Source: Bostrychus sinensis (Eukaryota > Chordata > Actinopteri > Gobiiformes > Eleotridae). Taken from it: a stretch of 64,000 bases of DNA. The position numbers and the translations under genes are program-made. The notes below the pieces were generated by a model that saw only the letters and a list, made by a program, of their open reading frames with translations, ran no database searches and had not been told where the DNA came from. The stretch spans positions 14,809,903 through 14,873,902 of the forward strand of contig CM036243.1 in the NCBI GenBank assembly GCA_020698575.1. Reading direction: 5' to 3'. Below, piece by piece: positions 56,672 to 64,000 of the stretch (positions are counted from its first letter, which is position 1; every line of letters starts with the position of its first letter).

Positions 56672-56759
56672 GCTCTCCTTGAAACTCAGAAACAGCTGCG
56701 CTCTCAGATCTCCAACTTTACCTTCAACTTGGGCTTCTCTGGGAAATTCTATCACACAG
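56672..56759 (+). CDS. ndst3: ndst3 second coding exon (residues 336-365)
   Basis: The 88-bp exon is preceded by CTGTCCGCAG and opens GCT, continuing exactly from the AAG codon of the previous coding exon. It reads ALLETQKQLRSQ and then NFTFNLGFSGKFYHT, a stretch nearly invariant in NDST enzymes and including an N-glycosylation sequon (NFT). It ends after the first base of a Gly codon. The donor is GTGCAG, weaker than usual. The segment belongs to the lumenal N-deacetylase region. Confidence 0.93.
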
Positions 56760-58134
56760 GTGCAGTTTGCTTGATTTTATGTAACTACTTTCCTGTCCCA
56801 TAGATAGCCACACGGGTTCTGATGGACCATATAGGATGATAGTTCAGACCTTAGTTTAGGAGTTATAGAAGTTAAGAAGACCTGCTTTTTCTTGACATTT
56901 CATAGTAGGATAGTATTTAGAGATTACTATTACCAGAACTATAAAGAACTACAAGATTAAAACATTCTCATGACAGACATTGCCTCATTTGAAACTCTAA
57001 TTGCTAAAATAAACAATGTTCAGGTAAAAACAAGCCAAATATGGAGTTGTTTATGTCATTTATCATATCACATGACTGTGCTTCTTATAAATACCATAAA
57101 ATGTGCCATTTTTCTTTTTATTGTATAGAACTATATTGTTATTCTCGTGATTTGAGTTTGTTCCTTGTTTATTTATATGAAAAAATGAAAAATCAATAAA
57201 AACTTTAATGACAAAAAATAATTAATATTCTCTGTTAAACATTATATAGCACATTTTAAAACAGTACTACTAAATATAGTACTGCTCTATTAGTATTTTT
57301 ACTTCCAATTCTTTTACAAATTAAGCTTAAACTACCTTGACCTTGGCCAAAAAGGATCCTAAATAGCCTGCCATGTCAAAAAGAGAAAACAAAAATGTAT
57401 TGCTTTGTTTGCACCAAAAATACAAACCTAATTCAGATAAATTTAAAACAATGTGTAAAATAAAAAAAGCAATGGTTTGCAAATGTCATGAAACTACTTT
57501 TTAAAACACCTGTTTAAGCAAAATATATAAAAAACAAAGTTGTGATGAAGCAACAAAAAGATGTAAAAAAGTTAATTTGCAAACCATTGCATCCTGTTTT
57601 TACTTATGCTTTACACATTGTCTGTTTTTTTTTTTCAGAATTGGGGTTGTAAACCACATAATAAATCGGCAGTCATTTTTCATTGTACAAAAACAGAGTG
57701 TCTAATCTGTTTTTGTGGGGTAATAAAACTAACTGCATTAGGTTATTCATGGTATGAGTTCATTGTTCTACAAACATATTTATGATGCTGACGTATTGTT
57801 CTGATTTTTTAAGTTGTAGGGTTAGTGAGGGCAGATATTGATTTTTTTTAATAACAAAGATGAATTCTCCACCAAGATAAAAACTATGGAGGAAATATAA
57901 TATTTCTGAACATATTGTGAGATGAAAAGTGATACAGCGCAGAATGTATTACCTTGGTAACACTCTGCAGACCTATTTAGCAACATGACCTTAACACGAC
58001 CCAGCACTGATGAAGTTATGTGACATTATATGCAAGAAGCTCTTTGTCTTTTTGGTACTACACGTGCTGATTCTGCACCTTGATTTCCATTTGATTTGTC
58101 GTCCTTTTGTCCTTGTTTGTTGGTGTGTCTACAG
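56760..58134. other. ndst3 intron (1375 bp)
   Basis: AT-rich intron containing the miniature element at 57421-57651 and nothing else recognised. Confidence 0.7.
57421..57651. mobile_element. Miniature element with long inverted repeats (TACAACCCCAATTC family)
   Basis: Left end TACAAACCTAATTCAG, right end CAGAATTGGGGTTGTA. The inverted repeats extend about 90 bp and include CAATGTGTAAA and GCAATGGTTTGCAAAT on both arms. 231 bp, almost all stem, so it could fold as a long hairpin in the ndst3 transcript. Confidence 0.8.
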
Positions 58135-58289
58135 GCACAGTGCAGGAAGATGAGGGTGATGATTTGCTGCTGAAGTATGTGCATGAGTTCTGGTGGTTCC
58201 CCCACATGTGGAGTCACATGCAGCCTCACCTTTTCCACAACGAGTCCTCGCTGCTGGACCAGATGGTTCTCAACAAGCAGTTTGCTCTG
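58135..58289 (+). CDS. ndst3: ndst3 third coding exon (residues 365-416)
   Basis: The 155-bp exon is preceded by TGTGTCTACAG and completes the split Gly codon, reading GTVQEDEGDDLLLKYV, then EFWWFPHMWSHMQPHLFHN and ESSLLDQMVLNKQFAL. The HMWSHMQPHLFH stretch is a hallmark of the NDST N-deacetylase domain, and its histidines are expected to coordinate the catalytic metal. NES gives a further N-glycosylation sequon. With the 88-bp exon the two add 243 bp, so phase returns to 0. The donor after CTG is GTGAGA. Confidence 0.95.
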
Positions 58290-58499
58290 GTGAGATGGAT
58301 TCACCCACACGTCTTCACTCCAGCTGCCTGTTCTCTTCTGTCTGTTCTCTCCATCCTTTTAATCAGACTTGATTCCTGTGATTGCATTTTACTTCAAGGA
58401 CATTTGTAGCTTTCAGTAATTGTCAGTTCTTTTCTTACTTTATTTTGGCTAAGGAATAACCTTAAACTTGACTTATACAAATTGCCGTATACAAGGCAG

Positions 58500-58785
58500 T
58501 GCTACACCAACAAATTAGAACATTATGGAAAGTACATTTATTTCAGTAGTTAATTTCTAACTGAAAGGCATATTATATTGATTCAGTACACGCTAATTGA
58601 AATATTTCACATATTTTAATTGATGATTATGTTTTACAGTAATCAAACTTTAATTCAGTATTTAATTAGAATGTCACATAATCATAACAATCATCACAAA
58701 AAAATGTTTCACTATAAATCTACACAATATAACATTTCATAATTTAACTTTTCCATGATATTCTAATTCCTTGAGTGGGGCTAGA
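58500..58785. mobile_element. Miniature inverted-repeat element (TTCATTTATTTCA family)
   Basis: Left ACAAATTAGAACATTATGG followed by AAAGTACATTTATTTC, right CCATGATATTCTAATTCC, inverted to each other. Same family as 19583-19887. Confidence 0.7.
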
Positions 58786-58894
58786 GCTTGTAGAACTTTC
58801 AGAGGATTTTTTTGTAAGCAAACTTATTTCTGTAAAAGAATTATCATACATACTGGAGGTATGTTTCAATATAATGAGTTAGTCTAATCTAACT

Positions 58895-58965
58895 AATTCC
58901 CTGCCTCAGGCCCAAAGTTGCTAGGGTAGACTCCAGCTCCCCATGACCTCTAACAAGAATCAAAC
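58895..58965 (-). repeat. Fragment of the dispersed repeat (GCTGGAGTCTACC type)
   Basis: CTGCCTCAGGCCCAAAGTTG, CTAGGGTAGACTCCAGC and CCCCATGACCTCTAAC correspond in reverse to the middle of the 35815 repeat. Confidence 0.6.
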
Positions 58966-59349
58966 ATATTTATCAACCATATTATTTAGACTCCAAGATT
59001 CAAGCTTCTATTTTATCCCTATTTTTAGCATTAATTATTTACGGGATACAGACCTCCAGCCTGGCCAGCCACTCCCTCTCACTTTCGAAGCAAAGTGACA
59101 TGGGTCTGACTCTGGAACTTCTCGTCTTAAAGCATGTTCCAACATGATCATATTAACAAATCATTGCAGACTATTTATAGTTTATCAAAAATAAGGCTTC
59201 ATGCAATGTTCAGTTTCCAACTTTATTCTACATATACATTGGATAAATTTTTATCCAATTGCAATGCAGTTGTTCCGCCCCTTGGAAATCAAACTTGAAT
59301 TGACAGGAACCATCCTTATTCACTGTATACAATGTTCTTGTTTTCTTTT

Positions 59350-59510
59350 GGCTTTTCGATTTTGCGGTCACCACAGCAAACCATCTGCCTCCTAACTTTA
59401 ATTTATGCATTGATTTGGCGTAGGTTTTTATGCTGGATGCCATGTCATTCAGGTTTGGGCCTGGCACAAAAAGTACATTGGCTTGTGACCCTCTGTGGCT
59501 GGATTAATTC
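59350..59510 (+). repeat. Dispersed repeat (GCGGTCACCACAGCAAACCA type)
   Basis: GCGGTCACCACAGCAAACCA, ATCTGCCTCCTAAC, TTGATTTGGCGTAGG and TTTATGCTGGATGCC, then a decayed end. The same order occurs at 61375-61540 and partly at 20571-20665. Confidence 0.75.
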
Positions 59511-60273
59511 ATTGTATAGTGTACACCAAAAAATAAAAAAACAACAACTCATTTTCTGTACTTCATGTACTGTAATCCTTGGTAGCATGCTTTTAAGTGA
59601 ATGTCACCTCGTTCTTTTTTAATAACAAACCTATGTTTGTTTACCAGTTAAAAACCTAATCTCTTAAATCCTATCATCTTTAAATCTGTCATTGTCATTT
59701 ACGGATTAATTCCACACTGCTATCAAGAACAGTTTGCAAATGAGTTATATAAAAAAAGAATAATACACACACTATCAGAATGATGAACAGTGCGCATTGT
59801 AATCGCCAAAGCAAATTAGTTTTGCAGTGGACAGACATGGGTCAGAATGTTCCTGCAAACAAAATGCAGCTATTTTCTAAAACATGACAGAACATAATGT
59901 CCCGTAGGTTGACAAAGATGGCCACACCTGAGCCCTGTTTGTTATTTGCTGATTAATCCGCAGTGTATGATGTCAAGTGCTATTGTTGCCCCTCTCTGGC
60001 TTTGTTAGTGACTGATACAAGCGTAATAGATTGTCATGTCACACTAATAATAAAACCTGAGGGGCTCAGCTCACGTTTGCCGAAGGTGAGTGTGATCGTA
60101 AACTGTGATCCCTAACCTCTACCGTACCATGAGCCACACATCTGCTATCCCATCATGCCCCGGTGCTGTGGATGTAGTGTGTAGGAGTGTGTCAGCACCA
60201 AGGACAGCACCATCAGTCTAAAAGATGCACCCAGGAACCATCCAAACTCACACACAATGTACTCACACAAACA

Positions 60274-60360
60274 ATTTTTTTTTTATTTCCACCCGAAGGC
60301 CAGTGAATGAACCACATGCTCTGTATACAAGGTCAGATCTGTGTGCAAAGTGTGTTTATT
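60274..60360 (+). repeat. Local duplication, copy 1
   Basis: T-rich start, then TTTCCACCCGAAGGCCAG, GAATGAACCACATGCTCTG, ACAAGGTCAGATCTGTG and TGCAAAGTGTGTTTA. It aligns to 60690-60770 in the same orientation. Confidence 0.75.
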
Positions 60361-60500
60361 TCAATAGTTCAAATCAAAGTGAAACACATACACTATGTGA
60401 TATGGCTTCAGTACACACAGTGAAGTATTATTTAAGCCTTTTTTTAAAATGGTTTGCAGTTAATGAAAACCTAATTCAGTATTTAATGAGATTATAGGGT
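60354..60500. mobile_element. Fragment of the TTCATTTATTTCA miniature element
   Basis: GTGTTTATTTCAATAGTTC, TTCAGTACACACAGTG and AAAACCTAATTCAGTATTT resemble parts of the elements at 19583 and 58500. It directly adjoins copy 1 of the local duplication. Confidence 0.5.
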
Positions 60501-60689
60501 TCAGCGATATGACCAAAATTTGATATCAATGTGATATTTATTTCATTACTGAAATAATTTAACTTTTACACAATAATTAAATTTGTTGCTGTGTGCCTTG
60601 TAGAACTTTTATTAGAATGAGTGAACTCCAAATTCATACAGTATTTACTTGAACTGGAACTATCTACCCTCACAAACCCTTCTATCTAC

Positions 60690-60770
60690 CTTTTTTTCAT
60701 TTGCAACCGAAAACCATTCACGAACCACATGCTTTTTCTTCAAGGTCGGATTTGTGGGCAAAGTGTGTTT
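60690..60770 (+). repeat. Local duplication, copy 2, just upstream of an ndst3 exon
   Basis: T-rich start, then TTTGCAACCGAAAACCATTC, ACGAACCACATGC, CTTCAAGGTCGGATTTGTG and GGCAAAGTGTGTTTACA. It ends about 60 bp before the exon at 60829. Confidence 0.75.
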
Positions 60771-60828
60771 ACATGCTAGCATGTCTTTTATTTATGAATG
60801 CAACTCTCATGTGGTCTTCTCTATCCAG

Positions 60829-61014
60829 GAGCACAACATCCCGGTGGACATGGGCTATGCAGTTGCCCCTCACCACTCGGGGGTCTATCCAGTTCACATG
60901 CAGCTGTACGAGGCCTGGAGGCGGGTCTGGAACATCCGGGTCACCAGCACCGAGGAGTATCCCCATCTGAAACCCGCGCGCTATCGCAAGGGCTTCATCC
61001 ACAACAACATCATG
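60829..61014 (+). CDS. ndst3: ndst3 fourth coding exon (residues 417-478)
   Basis: The 186-bp exon (62 codons) follows TCTTCTCTATCCAG and reads EHNIPVDMGYAVAPHHSG, VYPVHMQLYEAWRRVWNIRV, TSTEEYPHLKPARYRKGF and IHNNIM. These are characteristic NDST blocks, with the APHHSGVYP segment in the deacetylase active region. RRVWNIRVTSTEEYPHLKPARYRKGF is closest to NDST3/NDST4. The donor is ATG followed by GTAAGC. The next exon (normally opening VLPRQTCG) is not found before 64000, so the gene continues past the right edge and the sulfotransferase half is missing from the window. Confidence 0.95.
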
Positions 61015-61086
61015 GTAAGCAGCATGCAGCATTCACAAAAGGCCCCGGGCTGTATTAGCAACCACAAATACAGCTTATCTACACAC

Positions 61087-61135
61087 CACATGTTCATACA
61101 CACAACATGTTCATACACACAACATGTTCATACAT
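61087..61135 (+). repeat. Short tandem repeat, three copies of ACATGTTCATACACACA
   Basis: Three near-identical units of about 20 bp read CACATGTTCATACACACAA and so on, just inside the intron after the exon at 60829-61014. Confidence 0.88.
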
Positions 61136-61374
61136 ATACAATGAGAGAAAGCTGCACATGGGCTGTGTGGTGATGCTGAAATAGTTTTACTATTGGACTA
61201 TACTGTATATGAGATAAATCTGGTATAAAACCAGGTCTACAGAGAAAATGGAGGCTATTTCATTTCCTTATTGTTTTACTGCTTCTCTATACCTTTAATT
61301 ACAGTATGCAGCACCAGCTCTCAGATAGTCTTTTTATTAAGATAACTACAGTGCTTCTTTCCTTTCAGCTTTTA

Positions 61375-61540
61375 CCTTCTGAGGTTCCCACAGCAAATCA
61401 TCTGCCTCCTAGTGTACAGTAATTTGCATATTAATTTGGCATAAGTTTTATTCCAGATGCCCTTCCTAATGCAACCCTCTGCATTTATCCCATCTTGGGT
61501 CCGGCAGAGAGTACTGTGGCTGGATTATAACTATATTGTT
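61375..61540 (+). repeat. Dispersed repeat (CCCACAGCAAATCATCTGCC type)
   Basis: TTCCCACAGCAAATCATCTG, AATTTGCATATTAATTTGG, TTCCAGATGCCCTTCC, TAATGCAACCCTCTGC and GGGTCCGGCAGAGAG. It is the best preserved of the three copies in the window. Confidence 0.8.
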
Positions 61541-61899
61541 CATACATGAAAATAGAGCGCCTTAAAATGATTGAAATATAAGCCAAGCCAAACAGTACAA
61601 GGTCCTCTACTGCGTAAAAAGCTTAAAAGGGCAGTAGTTACAGTAAATGTAATAAATAAATAGGATTGAAAGCTAGACTACTATAATAGTAAGGTAACAT
61701 TTCAGATCATTTTTATCGTAGAGATTTAAATCATTTATATAACATCATAACCAACTTCCCCAACCAAGTGACAAGGGCAGTTATTTAGAGAAAAACACGC
61801 TTTGTTGTATTAATTCAGCCCACATATAGACATTTTGTAGAGGAACTGCTGAAAGCTCTAGTTATGCATTATTGAAAGTGAGTAAGACAATATCAAGTA
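61541..61899. other. ndst3 intron, no feature recognised
   Basis: AT-rich DNA with no recognisable element between the dispersed repeat and the Penelope-like insertion. Confidence 0.5.
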
Positions 61900-61915
61900 T
61901 GTGTGTTATGTACTA

Positions 61916-62235
61916 ACAGAGACTGAGGCACTCAATGGGATTTCAAAGGTATTTAAAAAGCCTTTATTTCATGGGCTGTATTAAGTTTAAAAATACCAAC
62001 GCGTTTCAACCAGCGAAAACCACAAATAAGGAAAGTTAATTAATTTCAATATAAACAGAAAATAATCACAAAATAGTTACAAAACATGACAAAACTATGG
62101 AATCAAAATGAAAAATAATTCACAAAAAAGGAGTAAAGTCAAGTTCTTCATTTAGACCTGGATATTGCTGTTGCCTTTAGAGTATATATCCAATAGGATT
62201 CTCTTTGAAGTTGCTTTAGTCTATCTCCACCCCTG
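61916..62235 (-). mobile_element. Penelope-like retroelement 3' end, 5'-truncated, 16-bp target duplication
   Basis: A 320-bp insertion lies between two copies of TGTGTGTTATGTACTA (61900-61915 and 62236-62251). On the minus strand it begins inside a coding segment (LKQLQRESYWIYTLKATA) and, after a one-base frameshift, GLNEELDFTPFL and a stop, a pattern fitting the C-terminus of the GIY-YIG endonuclease of Penelope-like elements. About 200 bp of 3' untranslated sequence with GGTTGAAACGCGTTGGT follow. Family by recollection; insertion boundaries read directly. Confidence 0.75.
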
Positions 62236-62439
62236 TGTGTGTTATGTACTACAAAAATACCCCAGCATTAGTACCATATCTACTTTAACAAGTACACTAT
62301 ATTTCCAAAAGTATTAGCTATCCTGCCTTTACTCGCATATGAACTTAAGTGACATCCCATTTTTAATCCATAGGGTTTAACAGCCCACCCTTTGCATCTA
62401 TCCATGTTCAACATAAGTGAATGATGTTAGAGGCCTGGC

Positions 62440-62667
62440 TCACAGTCTTTGCTCTAATTCATCCCAAAGGTGTTCTGTCGGGTTGATGTCGGGACTCTGT
62501 GCAGCCCAGTCAACTTCTTCCACACCAAACTCACTCATCCATGTCTTTATGGACCGTGCTTTGTGCACTGATGCAGAGTCATGTTGAAACAGGAAGTAGC
62601 CATCCCCAAACTGTCCCCACAAAGTTTGGAGTATGGAATTGTCCAAAATCTCTTGGTGCTGAAGCAT
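62440..62667 (-). pseudogene. Tc1-like transposase fragment
   Basis: Reads FQHDSASVHKARSIKTWMSE, GVEEVDWAAQSPDINPTEHLW and DELEQRL, i.e. the region with the second catalytic Asp and the Glu of the Tc1 DDE triad. The DNA-binding half and the first Asp are missing. It belongs to a different Tc1 lineage from the element at 8244-9889. Confidence 0.88.
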
Positions 62668-62693
62668 TCACAGTTCCTTTCACTGGAACTAAT

Positions 62694-63347
62694 GAGGTTA
62701 TGGGACTTATATATAGCTTTTTGTGTTTTTTTTTTTTTTACTGAAATATCAATTGTATTATTTAAAAACACTGCGGATCCCGCAGACAAAGCGCTAAATC
62801 CTCGTCTATGGCCTGTATTTCATAGCGATGTTTTCCACCAACTTTAACAGTGGATATCTCAGTGATTACTGGGGCTATTGATGTAAAACAAACACTGGCA
62901 TAAAATTCTAGGGTCCTCTCTGTCAGCACAAAATGGTGAGTTTAGTTACAACATAAATACAAAAGAAATAGCAACAAAATAACAGCTACATAGCGTAAGG
63001 CATTGTCATTAGAAGAGCAAATTATGTAGCCTACATTATTTTAAATGAGCACAAGGTGGGCGAAACACAAAATAACACTGTTGTAACTCTTAAATGGTTA
63101 TAAAAACAGAATATACATCTTTTTTGCTGCCATGTTACCGATAAACACGGCGTATCATGGTAAACTTCTCCTACCCCTTGGTTTTAAGTGTGCATCTGGA
63201 AAAGCTCCGTTTGGAGGGGTATACAGCCCTTCGCCTTAGCCCTCCCCCTTACTGCAAAAGAGAATTGGGATAACCCTTTGTCTCTAGTAAACATACAAAA
63301 TGAAGGGCTAGGGCTAAGGCAAAGGGCTAAGGGGTAGAAATGGGATC
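62694..63347. mobile_element. Nested non-autonomous element (CTACCCCTT...AAGGGGTAG)
   Basis: The right end holds GGGCTAGGGCTAAGGCAAAG and GGCTAAGGGGTAG, which pair imperfectly with CTACCCCTTGG and CCCTTCGCCTTAGCCC about 100-170 bp upstream. The middle carries GCCATGTTACCGATAAACAC, typical of such fish repeats. Ends are approximate because they are inferred from where the Tc1 host sequence stops and resumes. Confidence 0.5.
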
Positions 63348-63440
63348 GGGGTCAAGTCCAGCTCCCAAAAACAAACCCACACCATAATCCCAATTCAGTT
63401 ATTTGGGTGGGTGAGCAAATACCTTTGGAAATATAGTGTA

Positions 63441-64000
63441 TATGCCATTTAAAAACAAACACAAGCCTAGAAGCAGAGACCTTCACCAAGGCACTGGCAC
63501 AATTCGATGAGTCACAAAGCTCTTATGTCTCACAACAGTATGAAATCCTAATCAGCTGTTTTTTAACAGACTCCTTGTGACTGGAGTTAGTTTCTGTAGC
63601 TCTATCATGCAATGGCACAGATTACTTTCCAAAAATTCATGGATCCCAACAGTGTTATGAATCCAAAAACTGAAGCCAAAAGCTAATTATTTCCACCATA
63701 TCCCATTATGGACCATTCCTGAACACACCATGTTAACTTGCTAACAGACCAACAAACAAACAAACAAACAAGATTGTTAGCGGAAATAAGGGGTTGTTAG
63801 TAATAAGTAAAAAATTTGTTTTTGCAAGTCATTTTTTTTTGTTATGCTGTTAAACCAACATGACATTCATTAATTTTGTTATTTAGTTTTTAAATTTTAA
63901 TACTGTTTCAGAATAAATAAGAGCCCGGCTGCTGGTTCTAGTTACAGCTTTCCCCCGTTGGCCATGTATGTAGTGGGCCCATGTGTGGGAGGACGTCTTT
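63441..64000. other. ndst3 intron to the right edge, no exon
   Basis: Contains a repeat-like stretch at 63575-63720 (GACTGGAGTTAGTTTCTG, ATGCAATGGCACAGATT) weakly similar to 47875-47990, and an (AAAC)n tract at about 63750-63770. No NDST exon is visible. Confidence 0.55.

Larger units (their letters stand above)
58290..60828. other. ndst3 intron (2539 bp)
   Basis: Repeat-rich intron: miniature elements at 58500-58785 and 60354-60500, a dispersed repeat at 59350-59510, and a short local duplication (60274-60360 and 60690-60770). No extra exon is seen. Confidence 0.6.
62295..63438 (-). mobile_element. Tc1-like transposon relic with an element nested in it
   Basis: Left end CACTATATTTCCAAAAGTAT and right end ATACCTTTGGAAATATAGTG are inverted repeats, flanked by TA (62293-62294 and 63439-63440). 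The left third holds a transposase fragment on the minus strand. From about 62694 to 63347 the Tc1 sequence is replaced by unrelated DNA, and GTCCAGCTCCCAAAAAC and CCACACCATAATCCC then resume it. Internally deleted as well. Confidence 0.8.

Noticed and set aside
60495..60530. Possible hAT left end (TATAGGGTTCAGCGATATG)
   Set aside because: Resembles the TAGGGC family but no right end or duplication was found before the exon.
60769..61058. Antisense and alternate-frame ORFs over the exon at 60829-61014
   Set aside because: Shadows of a strongly conserved NDST exon.

Overview
The window is vertebrate nuclear DNA, almost certainly from a ray-finned (teleost) fish. It holds one recognisable gene with GT-AG introns. 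The rest is AT-rich DNA packed with repeat classes typical of teleosts: Tc1-like transposons, short hAT derivatives with 8-bp target duplications, tRNA-headed SINEs, a Penelope-like 3' end, a LINE 3' end and long (TG)n and (AT)n tracts. No bacterial-type operons, rRNA genes or CRISPR arrays are present.

The gene is the 5' half of a heparan sulfate N-deacetylase/N-sulfotransferase, best matched to ndst3 (NDST3/NDST4 group), on the + strand. A GC-rich, CpG-rich segment around 38.8-39.3 kb looks like the promoter plus a non-coding first exon with a splice donor at 39321. The second exon (about 40805-42045) carries the rest of the 5' leader and the first 335 codons. Further coding exons lie at 56672-56759, 58135-58289 and 60829-61014. 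All junctions are in phase and give 478 codons, covering the cytosolic tail, signal anchor, stem and most of the N-deacetylase region. The end of the deacetylase region and the whole sulfotransferase domain lie beyond the right edge.

The first 38 kb is intergenic as far as I can see. It contains a LINE tail (2.0-2.5 kb), a hAT element with an internal minisatellite (5.9-6.5 kb), a Tc1 transposon nested in another repeat (8.0-10.3 kb), a 260-bp sequence present twice (7.2 and 11.6 kb), several hAT miniature elements with readable target duplications, SINEs, and a 1.26-kb hAT derivative that keeps a BED zinc-finger remnant and a perfect 22-bp palindrome (33.0-34.3 kb). The 14.6-kb intron after the first coding exon carries more of the same, including a second hAT derivative with a GC-rich end (52.9-54.3 kb). 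The right edge has a Penelope-like insertion with a 16-bp target duplication and a Tc1 relic split by another element.

I found no novel multi-gene system. The most interesting points are the spliced, uORF-rich leader of ndst3, the group of hAT derivatives sharing one terminal motif (two of them carrying GC-rich, promoter-like ends), the minisatellite captured inside a hAT element with a loose copy elsewhere, and a local duplication just upstream of an ndst3 exon.
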